DNA of 16,196 bases from Cladosporium sp. IMV 00045 (lineage: Eukaryota; Ascomycota; Dothideomycetes; Cladosporiales; Cladosporiaceae), in assembly GCA_001931905.2 (NCBI GenBank), contig MSJI02000082.1, forward strand, positions 1 through 16,196, given 5' to 3'. Below the pieces are notes generated by a model. The model did not search any database and was not told the origin of the DNA. It worked only from the letters and a program-made list of their open reading frames with translations. Below, in pieces: positions 1 through 7,756 of the stretch. Both the position numbers and the translations under genes were made by a program. Numbering within the stretch: position 1 is the stretch's first letter; every line of letters begins with the position of its first letter.

Positions 1-381
1 GTTCGTGCTTCTACTCTCGAGACTCCCGTAAAGCGGTATATCGAGCGATCGGGAGCCGCTTTCGAAAGAACGCATTCCGAAGTTACTATCTTACGGAAGG
101 AGCTATCCGAGGCTCGAGAGCTATTACGGGTACGTAAAGAACGTACGAAAGGGAAACGCGTAGCAATAAAAGGGAGGTTCGTCTTTAATACGAAGGAAAT
201 CCTCGAAGTAGTCGAGAAAGCGGAAGCGGAAGCCTCGAAGGGAAAGCCGAAGAAGAAGCAAAAGGCGAAAGCTATAACCCCCGAAATCGAGGACGAGGAA
301 GACGAAGCTATCGGGAGTAATATATCCGAAAGTGAGAGCGATTGTATTATCGTAGCTAGTAGGAGACCGATTTTGAAGTAG
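1..381 (+). CDS. Fot1/pogo-family transposase, C-terminal fragment (5' end outside window)
   Basis: Frame 1 is open from the first base to a TAG at 379-381, giving 126 residues of C-terminus. It shows the tail typical of fungal Tc1-mariner/Fot1-pogo transposases: a leucine/glutamate-rich helical stretch ending in ELSEARELLRVRKERTKGKR, then a short block (VAIKGRFVFNTKEILEVVEKA), a Lys-rich nuclear-localisation-like patch (KPKKKQK) and an acidic tail. The catalytic DDE core would lie upstream, outside the window. This protein cuts and pastes the element at TA sites. The frame is undisturbed, yet by my count this stretch holds only about 3 CA and 4 TG against about 29 TA dinucleotides, so it bears the RIP composition without stop codons. 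The family call comes from recalled family sequences, not a search. Whether the full gene is functional cannot be seen. Confidence 0.8.
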   Translation, partial: VRASTLETPVKRYIERSGAAFERTHSEVTILRKELSEARELLRVRKERTKGKRVAIKGRFVFNTKEILEVVEKAEAEASKGKPKKKQKAKAITPEIEDEEDEAIGSNISESESDCIIVASRRPILK

Positions 382-394
382 ATAGGTTAGAATT

Positions 395-426
395 CTGTCC
401 CGCTTCTAGTACTGTCCCGCTTCCCC
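395..426. repeat. Transposon terminal repeat with two direct CTGTCCCGCTTC copies
   Basis: The 12-mer CTGTCCCGCTTC occurs at 395-406 and again at 412-423, a 17-bp spacing, right at the element edge. Paired terminal and subterminal motifs of this kind are typical transposase-binding sites. Read inward, the terminal repeat begins GGGGAAGCGGGACAG. The matching inverted copy should lie at the other end of the element, outside the window. Confidence 0.65.
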
Positions 427-1409
427 TACAGTGACGTTATGCCAGTCCGAGTATCCAGGCTCGGCCAAGATCCATTCACAGCTGCCTGGAGACCTCCCAC
501 TTCCGTCATTCAACTTGCTGCCATTCCTTATACGAGCCCTTGCCAGACCGTCCTTTGGGTCGGTCAAGAAGAGTCCTTGCATATATTGACGTCGTCTCTG
601 AGATAGATCGGAGCCATCATCTCCAGCCATGTGATTGGAAGTGTTAGAAAATGTCGCAATGCGACTGCTTTGGATCAGAGGTCTACGTACAGAGAACATT
701 CCACTGGTAGAAGTTACCATGAACTGAAGCGTAGTTCCAGATTAAAGTCCATTCTGAGTTACCACTTTGTGAATCACTGCGTACCTTGGCCAGGGCCATG
801 ATTTTGGGTGAATGTCATTGACGCTGCAGTATACGTTCCGTGCCCTTCGATATTTTGGTTCGCCCCACTTCCCGTGCTGATCATGGTCTTGGAGCCTCCA
901 TACACGTTGATGTTGTTCTGGCCGTCATTACCAGGCAGCGAGTCCTCCACGTTCTCAATGTCGCTGAGGGCATCCTCAATCTCCCCATGGGCATTGAGCG
1001 AGGCAAAAACGTGGAATGTCTCGAGCACCTGAAGCGAGCGGAGAATCGACGTCCACAGGTGCTCCACTCTTGCGGTCCTGTCCCGAAGCGTGTTCTCCAG
1101 TGCTTTCTTGTAGCGCTGCAACCGTCCTGTATGCGCAGGAGGGCAGACTTTCTCGAAAAGAATCCTCAGTTTCTCTGCTTGCAGGCGGCACGATTGCAAG
1201 GTTGCCTCAATTTGAGGCTCGTCGGCAGTTTGTTTGCCGGGGTACTTGTCTTCAGCGGCTCTCAAGACGCTTCCGACGAGAGGCAACTGCGAGTGGATGA
1301 CTGTGAAGGCCTCCGGAAGATCGTGGGCATCGCGCACCTGCTCGCATATCTTCTGGGTGGCGTCGACAATGGCTATGATGGCGCTGATGATGCCCAAAAC
1401 TTCCGCCAT
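427..1409 (-). pseudogene. NLR (STAND) protein: SesA-like domain, amyloid-like motif and linker, cut before NACHT by a transposon
   Basis: Minus-strand gene starting at ATG 1409. Residues 1-155 (MAEVLGIISAIIAIVDATQK...) match the helical SesA/NN domain found at the N-terminus of fungal NACHT NTPases. Residues about 165-200 are Asn/Gly/Ser/Thr-rich (INVYGGSKTMISTGSGANQN and following), like the prion-forming sigma/PP motifs that pass signals between NLRs and effectors. The first frame stops at 774, but a donor (CAAG|GTACGC, intron from 784) and a CTAAC...AG acceptor (to 621) join it in frame to a second exon. That exon encodes the linker usually seen before NACHT: a GLFLTDPKDG block, then CEWILAEPGYSDW. 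The exon runs into the transposon at TA 427-428, so the P-loop and the rest are separated from it. As it stands, translation would end with about five transposon-encoded residues at 406. The intron (164 nt) is long for this window and alternative acceptors exist. The domain call is solid; the splice model and motif class are inferred. Confidence 0.75.
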
Positions 1410-2652
1410 GCTTGGCGCTCTGATGAATGGTGATTAAAAAAACTCCTCTTCCAGCGGGACGCTTCAGAAGACCCGAAATGGGCTCGGGTGGGCAGTGTGA
1501 GTCTCTTATCACCAGAGGACGAAATGAGACCGCGCGTGCATGTGCTCAGCCTGGCGGGGTTGGTCGGCTCAGCTGCTGCGGCTATGCAGCTGCATTGCTG
1601 TTAGGCATCCTTCGTGCTGCTGTTCATTGCTATTCTCGTCCTTGGCTTCTCAACGCTGGCGAGTAGTGCGCTGCATCGTCGTGATTAGATAAGGCCTCGT
1701 TCAGCTGACGCACATCGCGGATTTGTTTTCCTCCACCAATTCGCTACTACTTCTCCTCTGGTACCATGACAATAGTCTAAGAGGTAGCGAGAACAGCGAT
1801 GTGGATGCGCGTCCACCCTCCGTCGCTGTGATGTCCAACATCACACGTTTTAGAAAAGGCTGCCTCGCGACCATTACCTTATGCGCTTCCATCTTTTCGA
1901 GGGGTAACTTATTAGTCCCCTAAAAATTGCGTAAGACAAGGTCAAATCTGCTAACAATCATAGTAGGCTGTTTATTCCCTTGTGGAAATTATGCCAGGAA
2001 CGAGACATTTTGAGGATACAGAACACGACGCTTTGGCTCGCTGAGAAGATGGGCCGTTGAGACCATGTCAAGCTTTTCCGAGCGTTACCCGAAATTCCGC
2101 CTCCAAGATACCTCGGATACCTATCACCTGACAAAACCTTGTTTCCACCCCAATCATGAGCTTTCATACTGGGTTTGACCGTTCGACCACAGACATCACT
2201 TCGTTCGAATCCTAGATCTCCATCTGTTGGCAGTAGTACACGTGACTTAACAGCGACCGGTCTAGCCGAGCCATGTGTCTCGAGATGTGTAGGTCAAGGT
2301 TTGAGTTTGGTGACGGCCTGAGTGGCGTTTGGGTCTAGATTCTATCCATTGACCTACTCTCTGAGCCCCAGATTATCGACGACTTCGCACTTAATGTTGG
2401 ATTGTGTCACATCATTCCAAACATACGATAGATTTTGCACTCACACCTTGTACCAGTGGCTTCAAACAAGAGAAGAGCCCAAGTGAGCACAGCTCTCTTT
2501 CCTGGTATGATGGCATGAACGGCATGACAGCATGAACGAGCACCCTCAAATTCGCAACGCAAAATAACACCCGGTCATAAATCGTTTTCCCTCAATCAAA
2601 CAAGTCCTACGGCATCGAGAAGGGTCCAGTCAGACAGCTTGAGATAGCCACC
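1410..2652. other. Intergenic region between divergent NLR and GT91 genes
   Basis: No convincing coding sequence is visible; the short open frames have no family resemblance and overlap each other on both strands. The stretch must hold both 5' regions. A 9-bp near-repeat (GGCATGAAC, GGCATGACA, GCATGAAC) lies at 2512-2537, about 120 bp before the GT91 start. Composition is ordinary, with no RIP signature. Confidence 0.5.
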
Positions 2653-4328
2653 ATGTCCAGACGAACCCGGGCGCAATGGGCCAAGATTATTGCCGTCTTT
2701 GGGCTCGTCTTGCTCTTTTTCGTTTGGAAGGGGAACGTACGTAATATTCTTTCTTTTCGCGGCCCGACATTGTTGACGCTCAGCAGCCCGGCACCTGGCA
2801 CCATACCAGTTTCCAGAAGACTCCAGAGGGCAGAGATCAAGTTGTTTCCAAACCACCGATACCACAAGGTTTCGAGCCGTTCGAGGTACAAGGCTTTGTA
2901 AACACAGGCGAGCCTGAAGAAATCTCGTGTGATCCGTTGCGGCACACTGGTGAACTGTACGCGGAGAAGCATCGCGACGTCGATGATGATATCCTTTCAA
3001 TCGCCGAATCGCTGAAAGACCACCCTATGGTGGATTACTCTACTCAAGACAAGGCGCTATCTCACGAGGAGGTGGTCGAAAAGACTTGGCTACGCATGGC
3101 TTAATCCAGCGTCTGGCTCAAACGCTACAGTGTGTTCTTAACAGTTACTCGTGTCGCTTTCTACACAAGGGGCGTTCGACACTGGCCGCGTATCAGTTTC
3201 CTGCGCGCCCAGGTCCATAATCGAGAGTGGAAGGAGCTTCACCATTACGACATTCACTGGCAAGGCGAGACGATCCGCTTTCCTCGCATTCTCGACATCC
3301 CGACACCGTATGTCATCGAGGGAGTGTTTTTCGGCCCTGAAGATCCCCGAATAATCATTGAGGATCACCCCGAGGCCGAGCCTGTCATCGTTTTCAATAT
3401 GATTTCTGACGTCAACACCTTGACCCGTGCTATCTATGTCACGCGACCATTCTCGAATGACACAACAATGCTGCAAATTTCAGGCGGACACGTAGCGCAA
3501 GCGGAGAAGAACTGGATGCCGTTTGTATACAAGGAATCCGCTACAGGGAATATTCCTAATGGACTTGAGGCATCCAACATCAACCGGTGGCCAACGCACT
3601 ATCTCCATTTCATCTACAACTTCAAGCCTCTTCGCATCCTCAAGTGCCATCTGCTCAACGGCTGGTGTGACTGGGTTTATCAACAGGAAGCTCCCGACTT
3701 TCTCAAAGAGCATCATAAAGATAGGGGCGGTGTCTTCCGTGGGGGTACAAATCTTGTTGCATTGACCGCCAAAAATGGTGTGCAGACCTTTGTCGGGTTC
3801 CCAAAGTCAAATGTTCACCTCGGCTGCGAGGAGGCCATCTACCGACCATCGATACTCGTCTTCACCGCGGCATCACCAAATCATTTCCACATCGATTACA
3901 TGTCCGATTCGATCGATTTTGGCGACCAAGCTCTGGCTTCAACTGCAAAGAGCGATCCTTGTGGTGAAGGCCGCATCATGATGGCCAACAGCATCGCTGA
4001 ATGGGATCGTTCGGCTGGCGAAGACATGATGACAATCACATATACGGTCGACGACGTGACCACGCAAACCCTGCGCGTCCACGGCGTGGAGGCCTTTGTC
4101 AACTCGATCCATAACCGCAGCAGACTTGGTTCTGGCAAATCTGAATCAACGGCAAAGGAATTCTCAGACCATTTTGAACTACGATGGTCGGACGCTGGGT
4201 ACGATGTTCTTACATGCTCGGTAGAAGCAGCGGAGGACTACGCACTTAGCTTGTCCGAGAAAGTCAATGGCGCTGATCTGCGCAAGGTGCGCCTCGAACA
4301 GGAGAAGAGATTGCAAGAACAAGAGTAG
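2653..4328 (+). pseudogene. GT91 beta-1,2-mannosyltransferase, interrupted by one in-frame TAA
   Basis: Type II Golgi-type glycosyltransferase of the fungal BMT family (GT91, PF12141), which adds beta-1,2-mannose to cell-wall or glycolipid mannans in yeasts; the role in moulds is not established. Exon 1 (2653-2736) encodes a short basic cytoplasmic tail and one membrane helix (residues about 11-26, IIAVFGLVLLFFVW). A 47-nt GTACGT...CTCAG intron (2737-2783) precedes exon 2 (2784-4328). The family hallmark GPEDPR is at 3333-3350 (residues 212-217), preceded by ISFLRAQ and followed by conserved-looking FRGGTNLV and GCEEAIYRPSILV blocks. The whole would be about 542 codons, but codon 135 is TAA (3102-3104), inside EKTWLRMA*SSVWLKRY, with the same frame continuing on both sides. 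No convincing intron removes it. It could be a nonsense allele, a sequencing error, or recoding. Downstream translation could restart only as a protein lacking the anchor. Confidence 0.75.
3102..3104 (+). other. In-frame TAA within the GT91 gene
   Basis: Lies in the reading frame shared by the 5' (QPGTWHH...EKTWLRMA) and 3' (SSVWLKRYSVFL...) coding halves. A nearby AG at 3108-3109 could act as an acceptor, but the GT donors close enough upstream would give introns under 40 nt or delete the conserved EKTWLR segment. CAA to TAA (CpA to TpA) is the simplest single-base origin. Confidence 0.7.
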
Positions 4329-4870
4329 AAGGGTAAGGTACTAAGAATCAAGCTAGAAGAAGCCCATGTTATTGGATAGCGCAAGGCCATGGAATGCTAC
4401 CCAGATTTTACGTCGAGCACGCGAGACCAAGTGTTGATTAAGAAAAAGCTCGCGACTCACACAAGGCTAAGGTTAAAGCTGTTCATGCCGTTGCGAACAA
4501 TAGAGAAAGGTCTCAGTAGACGATTTGATACCCAGCTTGGAATGGTGACTCACTCAGACTTTTTTGCCCACGTGCAGTTGCGAAAGGTCGATTTTATCGA
4601 TGATCTATCTATCGTTCTCAACTCCGGCTCTGCCCGAGACTTTGTTCATGCTATTCCGCCTGACCTTTCTGCGATGCATTGTCTCCCACACATGATGGCA
4701 CTGCATGTGCGGATTTCTCACAAGATCTTCTCACTTCTTTGAATGTCCATTGATTCAGAACATCATTGCGACAGACATTCGAGGACTACTCGGGAAGATA
4801 GCAACATGGAGAGGATACGGCAGTCGTTGCGCATCCGGACAGATCGAGTGTGCTAGTCTTCCCTTTTCAA

Positions 4871-5035
4871 CCTAACCCTAACTCGCTTCCGAATTCATGA
4901 GCTTCAAACGTGACAAGGCCGAAAAGAATTAATTCCAAGCCTGCCAAGCGTATTTGGCGCGCTCTTTTGCAACGTTCGGAAATACAGCGGTACAGTGCCC
5001 TAACTAAAGTGTACTGCCTCGCCTATAACCCTAAT
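4871..5035. promoter_or_regulatory. Cluster of telobox-like CCCTAA motifs upstream of the AA9 gene
   Basis: CCTAACCCTAAC at 4871-4882, CCCTAAC at 4998-5004 and AACCCTAAT at 5027-5035. Such short interstitial telomere motifs are known binding sites for Myb/TRF-type factors in promoters. Function here is inferred only from motif and position. Confidence 0.3.
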
Positions 5036-5088
5036 CAATTCGAAGCAAAGCGCGAATGATGATATGAGAAGCGCCGTCGAGGTTCAAG

Positions 5089-5094
5089 TATAAG
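5089..5094 (+). promoter_or_regulatory. Possible TATA element of the AA9 gene
   Basis: TATAAG occurs about 160 bp upstream of the ATG at 5250, a reasonable distance for a fungal gene with a 5' leader of about 100 nt. Single short motif, so weak evidence. Confidence 0.25.
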
Positions 5095-5249
5095 ACTTGT
5101 GAAATTCCTTTGCGGCCTCTTCTTGTTTCCTAAGACAATCAACGCTCGTTTTCCTACGCTCCTTTCTCTACATTCGTTACCTCTGTGGCCGGCACCACAA
5201 ATCATCTACTCCTCTGGCAGGAATACTCGCACGAAAAAGAATCCGAACC

Positions 5250-6416
5250 ATGAAGTCCTTCCAAAGCACCTCGCTTCTTGCGGTGGTCGCTCCCTTGGTC
5301 AGCGCGCACTACAACTTCGATGCTCTCATTGTCGACGGCGTGAAGACAGAGCCCTATCAATATGTTCGAGCTCTTGCTCCGGAGGCTGGTACGTGGAACG
5401 ATAGAGAGACAATTTCCTTTGATATCCAACACGGAAGCTAACGATTTTGATAGGCAATGGACCCTTTTACGTACGTCTCTCTTGTTCGATTAAAAAGTGC
5501 CCTTGTCTAACGTGTTCTCTAGGACGTCACCGACAACGACATCAGGTGCAACAAGGGCTCTTTCGCCAATGCCGCCAACACCGAGACCTTGCCTGTCAAA
5601 GCCGGAGACACCCTCGGTTTCAACATCAACTCCGTGCTGGGTCACCCCGGGCCTTTGTTCGCCTACATGTCCAAGTCAACCACACCAGACATCACGACGT
5701 ACGAGGGAGATGGTGACTGGTTCAAGATCTACGAGATTGGCGTCCACACCTTCGCAACCTACAACTCCGCGACCACGTGGGTAAGCGAAGGCTGGACCGA
5801 GTTCAACTTCACTATCCCTGCCGAGATCGAGGATGGCCAGTACCTGCTCCGCGCTGAGCATATTGCTATCCACAGCTCTGGTCCCGATGAGGGCTCGCAA
5901 TTCTATCTCGGATGCGCTCAAATCGAGGTTGCAGGCGGTGTAGCTGGAGCTAAGCCCTCTCCTGTGGGCAAGTTCCCTGGCATCTGTAAGTTGAGATCAT
6001 TCATGTCATCAGCGTGATGATGCTAATGTCCCGCAGACACCGCAACCGATCCTGGCATCCTCTTTGACCAGCACTGGCCCCCGCTCGTTAACTACACTGT
6101 CCCTGGTATCGAGGTCTACCCAGAAGGCGGTTCTGTTCCCGACTTCACCGCCAGCCCTGATGGTCCTGCTCAAACCCAGCCGCTGCCCGCTACGTACGGT
6201 AACGCTGGCCAGGCCACTTCAGCCACTCAGGCCGCCTCGACTCCTTCCGCCTCGGTCTCGGTCTCCGCGTCTGTAAACGGAACTTCTCCTCAGATGGTGA
6301 AGCCTGCTGCTGGGTCTTCGACGTCATCGGGTCCTGCGCTGATCACATCGACACCTGCTCAGCAACCTTCTTCTGAGGCGGAAAGCGCTTGTGGTATCAC
6401 GACTGTGTATGTGTAA
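5250..6416 (+). CDS. Secreted AA9 lytic polysaccharide monooxygenase
   Basis: Four exons (5250-5388, 5454-5470, 5523-5985, 6037-6416) join in frame to 332 residues. Introns of 65, 52 and 51 nt have GT...AG ends and GCTAAC, TCTAACG and GCTAATG branch sites. A 19-residue signal peptide ends LVSA, so mature residue 1 is His20 (HYNF), one arm of the copper histidine brace. The second is His93 in GHPGP, and Q178-F-Y180 supplies the axial tyrosine site. Cys61 and Cys183 fit the usual disulfide. The block YLLRAEHIAIHS is typical of AA9. The enzyme oxidatively cleaves cellulose or related beta-glucans outside the cell with copper and H2O2/O2. After the catalytic domain (to about residue 230) comes a Ser/Thr/Pro/Ala-rich tail of about 80-100 residues ending CGITTVYV, without a CBM1. 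N-glycosylation sequons include NFT, NYT and NGT. No damage is visible, so it looks functional. Substrate and regioselectivity are unknown. Confidence 0.92.
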
Positions 6417-7050
6417 ATACATATCACAGTAGTATGATGGATTGAGTGGGGATGGCGGTGGTTTGGTGTCGACGACGTGTATTCTTCTCTGTAGCACAGC
6501 CCAGGAAAGGAAATCTGTGATTCAATTTTTTTATTTCACTATGCACGATCCCGCTACCATTTGCTTTGAGCTTGAGAAGAGTCCACAGTCCGCTAATACA
6601 CCTGCCAACGGTGGGATAGGATATAAAAGACTACGTCTCCTATAAGAGCCAGTTCATAGATTCTCCCCTAGCCCAGATGTGAGCATCAGTATTCTAGTGC
6701 TAATGGTGATGGTTCTGGGAAGCCAGAAACGATCATACTAGAAGACAGGCTATCAACTTGTTGGGAATCTTGCGGCGACACAGTTCTTGAGGTGCCAGAG
6801 TAATACCAGAAAGAACATTTATCTATCTTAAACTATGAGAAGACGGTATCAAGACTACTACCAAACACTGTGTTTTATAGTCAATACTAGCTTGACGACT
6901 GCAGTGATCTCCTAAGTAACTTATATACTGAGGCGGTGAACCAGCCTACGACGGGTCGAAAACAGGATGTGGGATGTGTCCTTCTATGAAACTCAAGACA
7001 AGAGCATGTCTTCGGCGATTTTCTCAGCGAGCGCATCTGTAATGACCAAT
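6417..7050. other. Intergenic region 3' of the AA9 gene, up to the RIP boundary
   Basis: Holds the AA9 3' end and no supported gene. The 67-codon open frame at 6442-6645 has no protein-family character. A TATAAAA sits near 6623 with no recognisable gene downstream. Composition shifts from ordinary to CA/TG-poor somewhere around 7000-7080; I cannot define a sharp junction or a terminal repeat there. Confidence 0.5.
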
Positions 7051-7131
7051 TTAGTATTTGTCCTAACCTATAGGATGGGACGTCCGCGGCGGCGATCTGA
7101 CTGTTAGCGATATCGCATGTCTTAGATCCAG

Positions 7132-7510
7132 GATATAAGTATACCGGCAGTGATCCGACCCCCGACGCGACTAAACACTTTGTTTATATCGAGGAATCGG
7201 GTACCACGCCGGAGTTCTGGACTCCGCTGTGGATCTTGTAGTCTAGCGGATATGCAACTCCGCTGGACATCTGTACCACGTCGTAAATTAGTATCGTATT
7301 CATATTAACGAAACAAGTATCACGCTGGGGTTCTAGACTCTGCCGAGGATCTTATATTCTAGTGGACTATATACTCTGCTAGAGATCTGGACGCCATAGT
7401 AACTTTAAATTATGTTTATACTAGGATATAAGTACTCTATCGGCGCTATGTATCCTACTGCACATTTTTTACTCTAGCGGATAGTAGACTCTACTAGAGA
7501 TCTGTGATAC
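7132..7510. repeat. Degenerate tandem repeat, about 115-bp period, three copies
   Basis: A motif of the form CTCTAGCGGAT...ACTC(C/T)(G/A)CT(A/G)GA(C/G)ATCTG recurs at about 7234, 7351 and 7464, giving spacings of 117 and 113 bp. The longer block GTACCACGCCGGAGTTCTGGACTC (around 7201) is matched by GTATCACGCTGGGGTTCTAGACTC (around 7317). AGGATATAAGTA also occurs at 7132 and 7424. Differences are mostly C/T and G/A transitions. It lies on the outer flank of the minus-strand relic, mirroring the array on the right of the helicase. Confidence 0.65.
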
Positions 7511-7756
7511 ACTAAAGGCTTTTACTATTACAGTCTTCAAAAAGCCAAAACTAGAATAGTTTAGGCTTGGCGTTCGCTAGCAGTTCATAATCAATATATT
7601 GAAATCATAGGTAGGCAATAAATGTCGTTCATTTTGGTATATAAACAGATCTCATTCAATAACTAGCTATTTCACGTTATGTTATATAATCGATGTTTTA
7701 GAAATTTAAGCGCCTACTTAATAACTCTATAAAACCGGCTATTACTTATTAGGCTA
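7511..7756. other. RIP-mutated spacer with an 11-bp-stem hairpin
   Basis: No gene is visible. AGCCAAAACTA and TAGTTTAGGCT (7543-7567) form an 11-bp stem with one mismatch and a 3-nt loop. The region lies between the 115-bp repeats and the TGA that ends the minus-strand relic, so it could contain that gene's 3' end. Confidence 0.4.

Larger units (their letters stand above)
1..426 (+). mobile_element. Fot1/pogo-like DNA transposon, 3' part
   Basis: The transposase tail is followed by about 45 bp of noncoding sequence ending in GCTTCCCC and then TA (427-428). Tc1-mariner elements duplicate a TA on insertion, so I place the right edge at 426. Beyond it, sequence composition and a minus-strand host gene resume at once. 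The 5' half and the second TA copy lie outside the window. Confidence 0.75.
4329..5249. other. Intergenic region and AA9 promoter
   Basis: Contains the 3' side of the GT91 gene and the promoter of the AA9 gene. A 117-codon open frame at 4389-4742 shows no family features and is not annotated as a gene. Three short telomere-like CCCTAA motifs lie in the distal promoter, and the final 60 bp before the ATG are C/T-rich, as is common for fungal 5' leaders. Confidence 0.5.

Noticed and set aside
1427..2167. Several 60-80 codon frames on both strands
   Set aside because: Mutually overlapping, low-complexity or arbitrary sequence, none resembling a protein family.
2165..2240. Possible tRNA suggested by GTTCGAATCC
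   Set aside because: The flanking bases do not form a T stem (ACTTC cannot pair with CCTAG), and no anticodon or acceptor stem can be built.
4389..4742. 117-codon plus-strand open frame after the GT91 gene
   Set aside because: No domain, signal peptide or family resemblance; ordinary intergenic composition and no splice context. Probably chance.
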